This document shows positions 1 to 8,271 of a DNA stretch of 64,000 bases, in pieces (positions within the stretch are counted from its first letter, which is position 1; each line of letters starts with the position of its first letter). The stretch comes from Vicinamibacterales bacterium. GTDB taxonomy: Bacteria; Acidobacteriota; Vicinamibacteria; Vicinamibacterales; 2-12-FULL-66-21. The stretch is taken from contig DASSPH010000010.1 in assembly GCA_035699745.1 (NCBI GenBank), positions 85,445 through 149,444 of the forward strand, given 5' to 3'. The position numbers and the translations under genes are program-made. The notes under the pieces are model-generated. The model was given only the letters and a program-made list of their open reading frames with translations, searched no databases and was not told the origin of the DNA.

Positions 1-59
1 AAAGTGCCACTTCACTGGAATGTCCTTTTTACAGAAGTACTTAGCGCTAATCTACGGAC

Positions 60-2156
60 ATGCACAAGCCTATCAAGTACGTGGAGAAGGGTTTGACCGT
101 GGCGGCGAAGGGCGCCTGGGCCGCGTTCGATGCCCTCAACAGCATCAAGCCGAATCCCGCGTTCACCCCCAAGTGGTCCGAGCTCCCGCTGCAGAAGTCG
201 TGGCAGAAGGTGAAGCCGCCGCTCGGCTGGCCGCGTGAGACCGACTCGCTCTGTCCGAACTGCGTCCGCGAGGCGCGGCAGGCGATCGTCGACGGCAAGC
301 AGGACTACAAGATCCTCCTCAACGAGAAGGTGGGCGAGATCAAGGCCGTCATCACCGAGAAGGACGGCAAGATCGTGATGATGAAGGACTGCCCGATCCA
401 CGGGCACTTCGAAGACGTCATGGCGATCGATCCGGCGTTCTTCAAGCATCTCGAAGAGTCGTTCCCGGGCAGCGACATCCGCTCGCACAACGACGAGAAG
501 CTGCACAACCACGGCAGCTCGACGATCAAGTACGGCCGCGGCTCGGTCCTCACCATCGACCTGACCAACCGCTGCAACATGATGTGCGACCCGTGCTTCA
601 TGGACGCCAACCAGGTCGGCTTCGTCCACGAGCTGTCGTGGGACGAGATCAAGACGATGCTGGACAACGCCATCACGCTGAAGCCGAAGCGGCAGATGTC
701 GGTCCAGTTCTCGGGCGGCGAGCCGACGATGTCGCCCTACTTCCTCGACGCGGTGCGCTACGCGAAGAAGGTCGGCTACAACTCGGTGCAGGCGGCGACC
801 AACGGCATCGAGTTCGCCAAGAGCAAGGAGTTCGCGAGGGCGGCGTTCGAAGCCGGGCTGCGCTACGCCTACCTGCAGTTCGACGGCATCGGCAACGCCG
901 CCAACTCGCATCGTCTCGTCGGCAACCTGTTCGACGTCAAGCTGCGCGCGATCGAGAACCTCTGGTCGGCCGGCGTCGACATCGTCCCGGTCATCACCAT
1001 CGTCAACGGGATCAACAACGAGCAGGTCGGCCGCGTGATTCAGTTCGCGCTCGACAACCCGAAGAAGATCAACTTCCTGTCGTTCCAGCCGGTGTCGTTC
1101 ACCGGCCGCGACGAGGAAGTGACGCCGGAGCGCCGCGCGGCGCAGCGCTACACGCTGTCGCATCTGGCGCACGACGTGAAGAACCAGACCGGGCTCGGCG
1201 AGCCGGTGCGCGACTGGTTCCCGATCTCGTTCATGGGCACCTTCACCGACTGGGCGGACCTGGTGCACGGCCCGAGCGCCGAGTGGGGCAATCTCACGTG
1301 CGGCTGCCACCCGAACTGCGGCATCGGCATGGCGGTGATGATCGACAAGGAAACCAAGGAGGCCGTCCCGGTCACCAAGTTCCTGCATGCCGATCAGCTG
1401 GCCAGGGACCTGCAGCGGGTGAACGACGCGGCGCGCGGCCGCACGCTGTCGGTGCTCGGCATGGCGCTGGCCCTGGCGCGCAACTACGACCCGTTCCAGT
1501 CGCCGACGCACTTCAAGCTGACCGACCTGATGAAGAAGTTCGACAAGACGTTCGGCGCGACCAAGAAGGCGCACACCGGCGCCTACGGCCGCGTCGGCGG
1601 GGAGCGCACGATCGAGGACCAGGAGAAGCGGCGCGGCGATCGCTGGAACTTCCTGTTCATCGCCGGCATGTGGTTCCAGGATCTCTTCAACTACGACTTC
1701 CGGCGCACGGAGCGCTGCATCATTCCGTATGCGACGCAGGAAGGGGAGATCAGCTTCTGCGCGTACAACACCGGCATCGGCTGGCGGAACATCATCGAGA
1801 AGATGCACATGACCGCGACGCTGACCAAGTGGTACGAGGAGCACGGCCGGCACCAGATCTATGCCGGCGGCAAGAAGGTCGAGCTGTCGAGCGCGGAGCA
1901 CACGCTGGTGCTGGATCCGGAGGCGGTGGCGGCCGGCAAGCAGAAGGACCTCGACGAGCTGGGCATCGCCAAGAACGCGCGCGAGGAGAAGCTCCGCGCC
2001 AAGAAGCAGCAGCCGGGCGCCTTCGCGCCGGAAGACGAGAAGATGGCGGAGCTGTACCGCCAGCACGTGCTGAAGGAGCAGCCGACGATCAAGATCGCCG
2101 GCCTCGGCGGCAGCAAGAAGCCGGTGCAGGACGTGGTGCACAAGAAGGCGGAATAG
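60..2156 (+). CDS. Radical SAM enzyme, tetraether / membrane-spanning lipid synthase-like
   Basis: A 698-residue radical SAM protein. The SAM-cluster motif CNMMCDPC has Cys172, Cys176 and Cys179, followed by SGGEPT at 218-223. Ahead of it lies a small metal site resembling the rubredoxin-like site of the archaeal Tes family: CPNC at 65-68 with DCPIHGH at 110-116. Further Cys groups at 414/416/420 (CGCHPNC) and 553/567 could bind auxiliary FeS clusters. This order (N-terminal metal site, radical SAM core, extra clusters) matches Tes/MJ0619, which joins lipid tails by C-C coupling. Acidobacteria are known for membrane-spanning iso-diabolic acids, so a role in making them is a reasonable inference. 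The last ~80 residues are Lys-rich and lack recognisable motifs. The start is the first ATG; no clear Shine-Dalgarno is seen. It is apparently monocistronic, since a strong terminator follows. Confidence 0.7.
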   Translation: MHKPIKYVEKGLTVAAKGAWAAFDALNSIKPNPAFTPKWSELPLQKSWQKVKPPLGWPRETDSLCPNCVREARQAIVDGKQDYKILLNEKVGEIKAVITEKDGKIVMMKDCPIHGHFEDVMAIDPAFFKHLEESFPGSDIRSHNDEKLHNHGSSTIKYGRGSVLTIDLTNRCNMMCDPCFMDANQVGFVHELSWDEIKTMLDNAITLKPKRQMSVQFSGGEPTMSPYFLDAVRYAKKVGYNSVQAATNGIEFAKSKEFARAAFEAGLRYAYLQFDGIGNAANSHRLVGNLFDVKLRAIENLWSAGVDIVPVITIVNGINNEQVGRVIQFALDNPKKINFLSFQPVSFTGRDEEVTPERRAAQRYTLSHLAHDVKNQTGLGEPVRDWFPISFMGTFTDWADLVHGPSAEWGNLTCGCHPNCGIGMAVMIDKETKEAVPVTKFLHADQLARDLQRVNDAARGRTLSVLGMALALARNYDPFQSPTHFKLTDLMKKFDKTFGATKKAHTGAYGRVGGERTIEDQEKRRGDRWNFLFIAGMWFQDLFNYDFRRTERCIIPYATQEGEISFCAYNTGIGWRNIIEKMHMTATLTKWYEEHGRHQIYAGGKKVELSSAEHTLVLDPEAVAAGKQKDLDELGIAKNAREEKLRAKKQQPGAFAPEDEKMAELYRQHVLKEQPTIKIAGLGGSKKPVQDVVHKKAE

Positions 2157-2188
2157 AGCAGTTTCCAGCCTCCAGCTTTGCAGCTGCA

Positions 2189-2221
2189 GGGCCGCGCGGT
2201 TCACACCGCGCGGCCCTTTTT
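2189..2221 (+). terminator. Rho-independent terminator after the radical SAM gene
   Basis: A perfect 12-bp GC-rich stem (2189-2200 paired with 2205-2216) with a 4-nt TCAC loop is followed by five T residues. It begins 33 nt after the stop codon of the radical SAM gene. It is the clearest intrinsic terminator in the window. Confidence 0.9.
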
Positions 2222-2251
2222 ACTTTACGCGCAGCGGTCGCCAGGCAGACT

Positions 2252-2384
2252 CCGGCAGCCGGCAGCCGGCAGCCGGCAGCCGGCAGCCGTCAGCCGTCAG
2301 CCGGTAACCGGTAACCGGTAGCCGGTAGCCGGTAGCCGGTAGCCGGTAGCCGGTAACCGGTAACCGGTAACCGGCAGCCGGCAG
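2252..2384. repeat. Heptamer array, 19 contiguous CCGGYAR-type units
   Basis: Nineteen uninterrupted 7-bp units fill the gap between the terminator and the padR promoter. Variants come in blocks: CCGGCAG x5, CCGTCAG x2, CCGGTAA x2, CCGGTAG x5, CCGGTAA x3, CCGGCAG x2. The block structure suggests growth by slippage or unequal exchange. The unit is nearly self-complementary. No spacers are present, so it is not a CRISPR array. Confidence 0.95.
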
Positions 2385-2394
2385 CACCACCACA

Positions 2395-2426
2395 CCTTGA
2401 CAATCTACATATCTATATGTAGATTG
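2395..2426 (+). promoter_or_regulatory. padR promoter with overlapping palindromic operator
   Basis: TTGACA (2397-2402) and TAGATT (2420-2425) are separated by 17 bp. Across them lies a perfect inverted repeat of two 12-bp arms (2401-2412 and 2415-2426) with a 2-bp spacer, so a bound dimer would cover both promoter elements. PadR proteins commonly repress their own operon, so this is the likely operator. The -10 ends 8 nt before the ATG at 2434, implying a leaderless transcript. The 13-mer CCTTGACAATCTA (2395-2407) recurs in the second padR promoter near 18.08 kb. Confidence 0.8.
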
Positions 2427-2433
2427 CCATAGC

Positions 2434-2772
2434 ATGCCCGGTGACTCCCCGAAATCCGATCTCCTCCAGGGCACGCTCGACGTCCTGATCCTCAAGATCG
2501 TCGCCCTCGGGCCCGTGCATGGCTACGCGATCGCCCAGCGGCTGCAGCAGATCTCCCGGGACGTGCTGCAGGTGCAGCAGGGCTCGCTGTATCCGGCCCT
2601 GCATCGGCTCGAGAAACGCAGATGGGTGCGGGCCGAGTGGGCCGCCTCCGAGACCGGCCGCGAGGCGCGGTTCTACACCCTCACCAAGGAAGGCCGCCGG
2701 CAGCTCGAGGATCAGCGCGCCAACTGGATGCGGCTCTCCACGGCCGTCACGGCCGTGCTCGATACGGAGTAA
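2434..2772 (+). CDS. PadR-family transcriptional repressor
   Basis: A 112-residue PadR regulator. The N-terminus (LLQGTLDVLILKIV) and the winged-helix signature HGYAIAQRL ... QGSLYPALHRLE ... ARFYTLTKEGRRQLE are characteristic, and the length fits the short PadR type. It lies 4 nt upstream of an ADOP permease gene, the usual acidobacterial arrangement, and has a perfect palindrome over its own promoter. It probably represses itself and the permease in response to an unknown ligand. No Shine-Dalgarno precedes the ATG, in keeping with a leaderless start. Confidence 0.93.
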   Translation: MPGDSPKSDLLQGTLDVLILKIVALGPVHGYAIAQRLQQISRDVLQVQQGSLYPALHRLEKRRWVRAEWAASETGREARFYTLTKEGRRQLEDQRANWMRLSTAVTAVLDTE

Positions 2773-2776
2773 CACC

Positions 2777-5395
2777 ATGACCTGGTTCCGCCGGGAGAAT
2801 CCGCGCGTCGAGGACGAGCTGCGCTACCACCGCGATCGCCTGGTCGAGGACTTCATCGCCGCCGGAATGGATCGCGAGGCCGCCGAGCGGCGGGCCTTCC
2901 GCGAGTTCGGCAACGTCGCACATCTCGAGGAGCAGGTCCGCGACGTGCGTGGACGCTGGATCGCGGATTTCGCCCAGGACATCCGCTACGCGGTCCGCAC
3001 ACTCCGGCGGAGTCCGATGTTCGCCGCCGTCGCCGTGCTCTCCCTCGCCTTGGGCATCGGCGCCAACGCGGCGATCTTCTCCCTGATCAACGCAGTCATG
3101 CTACGGGCGCTGCCCGTGGCGGACCCGGACCGTCTCGTGCTGATCTCGCGCATCGGCGATGATGGCCGGCCGCTTCTGGTGCCGTACCCGTTTTTCGAGA
3201 TGCTGCGCGACAGGCTCGAGTCGGTATCGGCCATTACCGCTCTGGGGACACTTTCTGCGACGGCCATCATCGACGGCCAGGACGATCTCCTCGACGCTGA
3301 CATGGTGTCCGGAACGTACTTCGACGTCCTCGGCGTCCAGCCGGCGGCGGGCCGCCTGCTCTCACCGGCCGACGATGTGATTGCGGCCGAACCGGCGGCG
3401 GCAGTCATCAGCGATCGCTTCTGGCGGCGCCGCTTCGGCCGCGGTCCAGACGCGATCGGCACAGCGGTCACGATCCGCGACCGCGTCTTCACCATCGTCG
3501 GCGTGATGCCCCCGTCGTTCAGGAGCCTGCAGCCCGACCGGACGCCCGATCTGGTGCTGCCGCTGCAGCTGGCGCTGGCCGATGACCAGCGGCGGTTGAT
3601 GGGCTACAACACCGTCACGGTCATGGCGCGCCCGCGGCCCGGAGCCACAGTCGCCCGAATCGACGCCGAGGTGCAGGCGCTGTTCGGCGCATTCGTCCAG
3701 TTGTCTGCGTCTCAGCAGCGGGAGAGGGATCGCCCGTCGATCCTGCGGCAGCGCGCCGGCGCGAGGGCCGCGCCGGACGGGTTCAACCCCTTTCGGTACG
3801 ACCACGAGCGGTCGCTGCTCATTCTCATGGGCAGCGTCGGGCTCGTGCTGTTGCTCGCGTGTGTGAACCTCTCCGGGCTGCTGCTCGCGCGGGCGGCGGC
3901 CCGGCAGCGCGAAATTGCGATACGCCTGGCGATCGGGGCCGGACGCGGCCGCCTCGTACGGCAGTTCCTTGCCGAGAGTGTCGTGCTCGCGGCGCTCGGA
4001 GGGAGCGTCGGACTGCTGATGGCGGGGTGGCTCGCCGCGCAGCTGTTCGCGTTGTTCCTCAACGGCCGCGACGCCGTGACGTCGGTGGCGCCGGACTGGC
4101 GGGTCGTGGCCTTTACCGGCGCCGTCGCGGCGGTGTCCTGCGTCCTTGCCGGACTGGCCCCGGCGCTGCACGCCGTGCGCGGTCTCACGCCGGCACTCAA
4201 GCAGGTCCGCGCGGGCGGCACCGCGCGCCTGGGTCAGGCGCTGGTGGTCGCGCAACTCGCCATCTCCATGGTGCTGCTGGTCGGAGCCGCGCTGTTCATC
4301 GGCACTCTCGTGAAGCTGCACGCCGTGGACCGCGGGTTCGACGCCGGCGGCGTGCTCGTCGTCGGGGTCAGGAGTCCGCAGCCGTATCCGCCGGACAGGA
4401 TCCAGGCGGTCGCGAACGCTCTGATCGAGCGTCTCGCGGCGATGCCGGGCGTCAGCGCCGTCAGCGCGACGGCGGTTCTGCCGGTGACCGGCTCTCTCTG
4501 GGAGAGGACCGTGCAGGTCGAGGGGTATCGATTCCGGGACGATGAACCCGATGCCGCGAGTTTCAACGTCATCGCGCCGAATTACTTCAAGGCGATCGGT
4601 ACGCCGCTGCTTGCCGGCCGCGACTTCGACACTCGGGACACCGCCGCCTCGCCCAGGGTCGCGATCGTCAACGAGAGCTTCGCGCGTTATTTCTTCGGCT
4701 CCCGCGAGGCGCTCGGCCGGCATGTCACGAATGCCGGCGTCACGTACGAGATCGTCGGCGTGGCCGGCAATACGAAGTACCGGAGCCTTCGCGACAGGAC
4801 GATCAAGACGCTGTACGTTCCGCAGACGCAACGGCCCGGGACGGCGCAGCCGTCGGGCTACCACTATCTCGTGCGCGCGGCGTCGGGCGATCCGCAGGCG
4901 CTCGTCGCCGGTCTTGCGCGGGCCGTCCGCGAGGCTGATCCGGCGCTGCGGGTCCAGCGGGTGCGACCGTATGCCGTCTTGATCGAGCAGTCGATCGGCG
5001 CCGAGCGCACGATGGCGACCCTTGGCGGTGCGTTCGGCGCGCTGGCGATGCTCGTCGCCGCCCTGGGCATGTTCGGGCTGCTGGCCTTCCAGGTGGCGCG
5101 CCGGACGAACGAACTCGGCATCCGCGTGGCGCTCGGCGCCGGGCGTGGATCGCTGCTCGCACTGGTGCTGCGTGACGTCGCGATGATGGTGGCGGCGGGC
5201 GTGGCGCTCGGATCGGTCGCCGCCGCGATGACGGCTGGCGTCGCACGCTCGCTGCTGTACGATCTCACACCCACGCAACCGGAAGTCTTTGCCGCCGCGG
5301 CGGCCGCGCTGGCGCTCACCGCCATGGCTGCGGCCTGGCTGCCCGCGCGCCGGGCCGCGACCATCGATCCGCTGGCGGCCCTGAGGCACGAGTAG
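2777..5395 (+). CDS. ADOP-type ABC permease (MacB/FtsX-like)
   Basis: An 872-residue membrane protein. Residues 1-75 form the permease prefix region seen in ADOP proteins (DELRYHRDRLVEDF ... RRAFREFGN). A first TM segment follows (VAVLSLALGIGANAAIF), then a MacB-type periplasmic domain, an FtsX-like multi-TM block (LLACVNLSGLLLAR, RQREIAIRLAIGAG), a second periplasmic domain and a second FtsX block ending near RRAATIDPLAALRHE. It has no ATPase domain, and no ATPase gene is adjacent, hence 'orphan'. The start is the ATG 4 nt after padR; the longer reading frame upstream only overlaps padR. Function is probably efflux or macromolecule export; the substrate is unknown. Confidence 0.92.
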   Translation: MTWFRRENPRVEDELRYHRDRLVEDFIAAGMDREAAERRAFREFGNVAHLEEQVRDVRGRWIADFAQDIRYAVRTLRRSPMFAAVAVLSLALGIGANAAIFSLINAVMLRALPVADPDRLVLISRIGDDGRPLLVPYPFFEMLRDRLESVSAITALGTLSATAIIDGQDDLLDADMVSGTYFDVLGVQPAAGRLLSPADDVIAAEPAAAVISDRFWRRRFGRGPDAIGTAVTIRDRVFTIVGVMPPSFRSLQPDRTPDLVLPLQLALADDQRRLMGYNTVTVMARPRPGATVARIDAEVQALFGAFVQLSASQQRERDRPSILRQRAGARAAPDGFNPFRYDHERSLLILMGSVGLVLLLACVNLSGLLLARAAARQREIAIRLAIGAGRGRLVRQFLAESVVLAALGGSVGLLMAGWLAAQLFALFLNGRDAVTSVAPDWRVVAFTGAVAAVSCVLAGLAPALHAVRGLTPALKQVRAGGTARLGQALVVAQLAISMVLLVGAALFIGTLVKLHAVDRGFDAGGVLVVGVRSPQPYPPDRIQAVANALIERLAAMPGVSAVSATAVLPVTGSLWERTVQVEGYRFRDDEPDAASFNVIAPNYFKAIGTPLLAGRDFDTRDTAASPRVAIVNESFARYFFGSREALGRHVTNAGVTYEIVGVAGNTKYRSLRDRTIKTLYVPQTQRPGTAQPSGYHYLVRAASGDPQALVAGLARAVREADPALRVQRVRPYAVLIEQSIGAERTMATLGGAFGALAMLVAALGMFGLLAFQVARRTNELGIRVALGAGRGSLLALVLRDVAMMVAAGVALGSVAAAMTAGVARSLLYDLTPTQPEVFAAAAAALALTAMAAAWLPARRAATIDPLAALRHE

Positions 5396-5397
5396 GC

Positions 5398-5419
5398 GAG
5401 GGTCGAGGATCGAGGATCG
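5398..5419. repeat. Short GAGGATC-type repeat
   Basis: Three imperfect copies of a 7-8 bp unit (gagggtc, gaggatc, gaggatc) immediately follow the ADOP stop codon. It is the smallest of the intergenic repeat islands in this window and may be coincidental. Confidence 0.5.
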
Positions 5420-5425
5420 GGCGGC

Positions 5426-5431
5426 TATGAT
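5426..5431 (+). promoter_or_regulatory. Candidate -10 element of the bacillithiol operon
   Basis: TATGAT ends 6 nt before the GTG start of bshB1, which would place transcription initiation at or next to the start codon. No convincing -35 is visible. Confidence 0.4.
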
Positions 5432-5437
5432 GGACTG

Positions 5438-6142
5438 GTGACGTCAGTCGATCTGCTCGTCTTCGGTCCGCATCCCGACGACATCGAAATCGGCCTTGGC
5501 GGGTGCGTCGCCCGGCACGTCGATCTGGGATTCGGGGTCGGGCTCTGCGACCTCACCGCGGGCGAGATGGGCAGCAACGGCACGATCGAGGAGCGTCTCG
5601 CCGAGGCGGACGCCGCCCGGTCGGTGCTCGGCGCGGCGTGGCGCGTCAATCTCCGCTGGCCCGACCGCGCCATCGGCGGGCCCGAACACGTCCGCTCCGC
5701 TGCCGCGCTCATCCGCCAGGCGCGGCCGCGGATCGTCGCGATTCCATACTGGTCGGATCGGCACCCCGATCACGTCGCCGCCAGCGGCGTGCTGACCGAG
5801 GCGGCGTTCAACAGCGGCCTGCGGCGGTACGACGCCTCGACCGAAGCCTGGAAGCCTGGCCGCGTCTGCTACTACTTCATCAACGATGGCGCCGCGCCGT
5901 CATTCGTCATCGACGTGTCCGCCGCGTACGATCGCAAGCGGCGCGCGCTCGCCTGCTACGTCTCGCAGTTCCAGCCCGCGGCCGCGGACGCGGTGGGCAC
6001 GCGCCTGACGTCGCCGCGCTTCCGGCAGCTCGTGGAGAGCCGCGACGCGCAGTTCGGCGCGCTCGCCGGCGTGGCCTTCGCCGAAGGCCTGGTGGTGCGC
6101 GACCCGATCGTCCTGAAGACACTGCTGGATGCGGACGCATGA
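5438..6142 (+). CDS. bshB1: Bacillithiol biosynthesis deacetylase BshB1
   Basis: A 234-residue PIG-L/LmbE-type zinc deacetylase. The metal motif GPHPDDIEIG lies near the N-terminus, with HPDHVAAS near residue 109 and the BshB1-like ending FAEGLVVRDPIVL. Members of this family deacetylate GlcNAc-malate to GlcN-malate, the second step of bacillithiol synthesis. The start is GTG. The stop overlaps the ATG of bshA by 4 nt (ATGA), so the two genes are translationally coupled and the assignment supports itself. No bshC for the cysteine-addition step is in the window. Confidence 0.9.
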   Translation: MTSVDLLVFGPHPDDIEIGLGGCVARHVDLGFGVGLCDLTAGEMGSNGTIEERLAEADAARSVLGAAWRVNLRWPDRAIGGPEHVRSAAALIRQARPRIVAIPYWSDRHPDHVAASGVLTEAAFNSGLRRYDASTEAWKPGRVCYYFINDGAAPSFVIDVSAAYDRKRRALACYVSQFQPAAADAVGTRLTSPRFRQLVESRDAQFGALAGVAFAEGLVVRDPIVLKTLLDADA

Positions 6143-7284
6143 ACGTCGGGATCGTCTGCTACGCCTCGATGGGCGGCAGCGGCATCGTCGCGACCGAGCT
6201 GGGCAAGGCGCTCGCGACGCGCGGGCACGAGGTGCACCTGATCAGCGCCGATCTGCCGTTTCGGCTCGGCACGTTCGATCCGGGGCTGTCGTTTCACCAG
6301 GTCAACACGCCGAGCTATCCGCTGTTTCGCGAGCCGCAGTACCTGCTGTCGCTGGCGAACGCCATCGTCCGCGTCTCGCGCGAACACGACCTCGAGATCG
6401 TCCACGCACACTATGCGGTGCCGCACGCGATCGCGGCGGTGCTGGCCCGTCAGGTCCTGGCCGCCTCCGGTGCGGGCGCGTCTCCGCGCGTGGTGACGAC
6501 GCTGCACGGCACTGACATCACGGTCGTCGGCGCCGATCCGTCGTACTCGGAAATCGTGGCCTTCTCGATCGCGCAGTCGGACGGCGTGACGGCCGTCTCG
6601 CGGAGCCTGCGCGAGGCGACGACGCGCGAGCTGGCGATCGGCCGGCCGATCGACGTCATTCCGAACTTCCTGGACTGCGACGTCTATCGCCGCATCAGCG
6701 CCCCGGCGCTGCGCGCGCGCTACACGCACGGCGCGCCTGACGTGCGCGTCGTGATGCACGTCTCGAATTTCCGCCCGGTCAAGCGGATCGACTCCGTACT
6801 CGAGGTGTTCGCCCGCATTGCGGCACGGCTGCCCTCGGTGCTGCTGCTGGTGGGGGACGGGCCCGAGATCGCGCTGGCGCGGCGGATGGCGGCTCACCTC
6901 GGCGTCGCCGATCGCGTTCAATACGTGGGCGCGCAGGAGAACGTGATTCCGCTGCTCTCGATCGCGGATCTCTTTCTGCTGCCGTCCGAGCAGGAGAGCT
7001 TCGGGCTGGCCGCGCTGGAAGCGATGGCCTGTGAAGTGCCGGTCGTGACGTCCGACGCCGGAGGACTCCCCGAGGTGATCGAGCACGATCGCACCGGATT
7101 CGTCCATCCCGTGGGAGACGTGCACGGCATGGCGGAGAGCGGCTGGCGCCTGCTGACCGATGCACCGCTTCGCGCGCGCATCACCGCCGAAGCGGTCCGC
7201 ACGGTCCGGCAGCGGTTCTGCGTCGATCTGATCGTGCCGATGTACGAGGATCACTACCGCCGCGCGCGGTCCGGTGCGGCGTGA
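6139..7284 (+). CDS. bshA: N-acetyl-alpha-D-glucosaminyl L-malate synthase BshA
   Basis: A 381-residue GT4 glycosyltransferase. The N-terminus MNVGIVCYASMGGSG with GIVATELGKALATRGHEVH is the BshA signature. Further support comes from HAHYAVPHA, TTLHGTDITVVG, VSNFRPVKR and the nucleotide-sugar region EQESFGLAALEAMACEVPVV. It would transfer GlcNAc from UDP-GlcNAc to L-malate, the first step of bacillithiol synthesis in the cytosol. The ATG overlaps the bshB1 stop. The stop lies 28 nt from the converging stop of the next gene. Confidence 0.93.
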   Translation: MNVGIVCYASMGGSGIVATELGKALATRGHEVHLISADLPFRLGTFDPGLSFHQVNTPSYPLFREPQYLLSLANAIVRVSREHDLEIVHAHYAVPHAIAAVLARQVLAASGAGASPRVVTTLHGTDITVVGADPSYSEIVAFSIAQSDGVTAVSRSLREATTRELAIGRPIDVIPNFLDCDVYRRISAPALRARYTHGAPDVRVVMHVSNFRPVKRIDSVLEVFARIAARLPSVLLLVGDGPEIALARRMAAHLGVADRVQYVGAQENVIPLLSIADLFLLPSEQESFGLAALEAMACEVPVVTSDAGGLPEVIEHDRTGFVHPVGDVHGMAESGWRLLTDAPLRARITAEAVRTVRQRFCVDLIVPMYEDHYRRARSGAA

Positions 7285-7312
7285 GCCCGGCGGCGGCGCG
7301 GGCGGCTGGTGT

Positions 7313-8194
7313 CTAGGCCGGTGAACTCCAGAACGGCTCTGCCGCCGCCATGAAATCCACCGGCACCTCGGTGACGAAGCCTTTCAGCCACTCGGCGCAG
7401 TACTTCATGCCCGCCTGCTCGGAGGCCACGTGGCCGATGACGATCAGCGCCTTCTTCCTGCCGGACGCGATGAGGTCCTGGACGTACTCGACCGTCTCCC
7501 ATTCGCGCGTCTCGCCGACGACGAAGACGTCGACGTCCGGACGGGCGATGACGAGATTCGCCGGATTGAACGTGTAGTATCCCCAGCTCGCCGCCACGCG
7601 ATTGACGCGCATCGCCCGGTCGCCGACCACGCGCATCGTCTTGGCGCCGAGACGCTCGCGGATCCGGTCCGCGATCTGCGCCAGGGGAATGCCGGAGAAC
7701 GTGAACTCCCGCTGATTCTCCGCCACGCGGTTCTTCTCCCATCCCAGCTCGCGCGCCATGCCGAACGCGACGCCATCGGGCTGCATCGCGTGCCAGTGGT
7801 CGTGAAAGCGGAAGACGGCGATGTCGTGCTGACGCAGGAACGCGTCCTTGAACCGGTACGCCGCATCCTGCGCGAACGGCTCGGTCCCGTCCTGATGGGA
7901 GTAGAACGTCGGCTCGTGAGTGATGACCAGGTTTCGCCCGGCCGCCGCCGCCCGCTGAATCACCTCCAGCGTCGCCATCATCGTCGTCGCGACGCCGCGC
8001 ACGCGCGTGTCGCCGCTGCCGGCAACGATGCGGTCGACGGTTTGGGCGCGCCATGGGATCCCGACGCGGTCCTTGATGCGCTGCACGACGTCGGCGGCGG
8101 TGAGGGGTGCCTGGGCGAGCGTCTCCCGCCGAGCGAGCGCGGCCCCGGCGACGCCCGCTCCGGCGCGGAGAAATGCACGGCGTGAGAGGCTCAT
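7313..8194 (-). CDS. Nif3-like (DUF34) protein with Tat signal
   Basis: A 293-residue protein with a twin-arginine export signal (SLSRRAFLRAGAG, then an Ala-rich h-region ending near TLAQA). The mature part resembles the Nif3/DUF34 family: THEPTFYSHQD corresponds to the usual metal-binding His region and GHVASEQAG to the second metal-binding segment. Nif3 proteins are normally cytosolic, so the Tat signal is unusual. The in-frame ATG at 8206 would add four residues; MSLSRR is preferred because it places the RR motif correctly. Substrate unknown. Confidence 0.75.
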   Translation of the reverse strand: MSLSRRAFLRAGAGVAGAALARRETLAQAPLTAADVVQRIKDRVGIPWRAQTVDRIVAGSGDTRVRGVATTMMATLEVIQRAAAAGRNLVITHEPTFYSHQDGTEPFAQDAAYRFKDAFLRQHDIAVFRFHDHWHAMQPDGVAFGMARELGWEKNRVAENQREFTFSGIPLAQIADRIRERLGAKTMRVVGDRAMRVNRVAASWGYYTFNPANLVIARPDVDVFVVGETREWETVEYVQDLIASGRKKALIVIGHVASEQAGMKYCAEWLKGFVTEVPVDFMAAAEPFWSSPA

Positions 8195-8271
8195 GGCGCT
8201 CCGCACGGTACTACAAACGCGGCGGTCCTGCCTCGCACTTTCGGGGGTACGCTGGGGCCGGAGGTGTTGCC

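Noticed and set aside
12..2204. Long minus-strand open frame opposite the radical SAM gene
   Set aside because: Composition is that of a shadow frame and the plus-strand protein has clear motifs.
2252..2384. Possible CRISPR array
   Set aside because: Units are contiguous with no spacers and no cas genes occur in the window; the same holds for the other islands.
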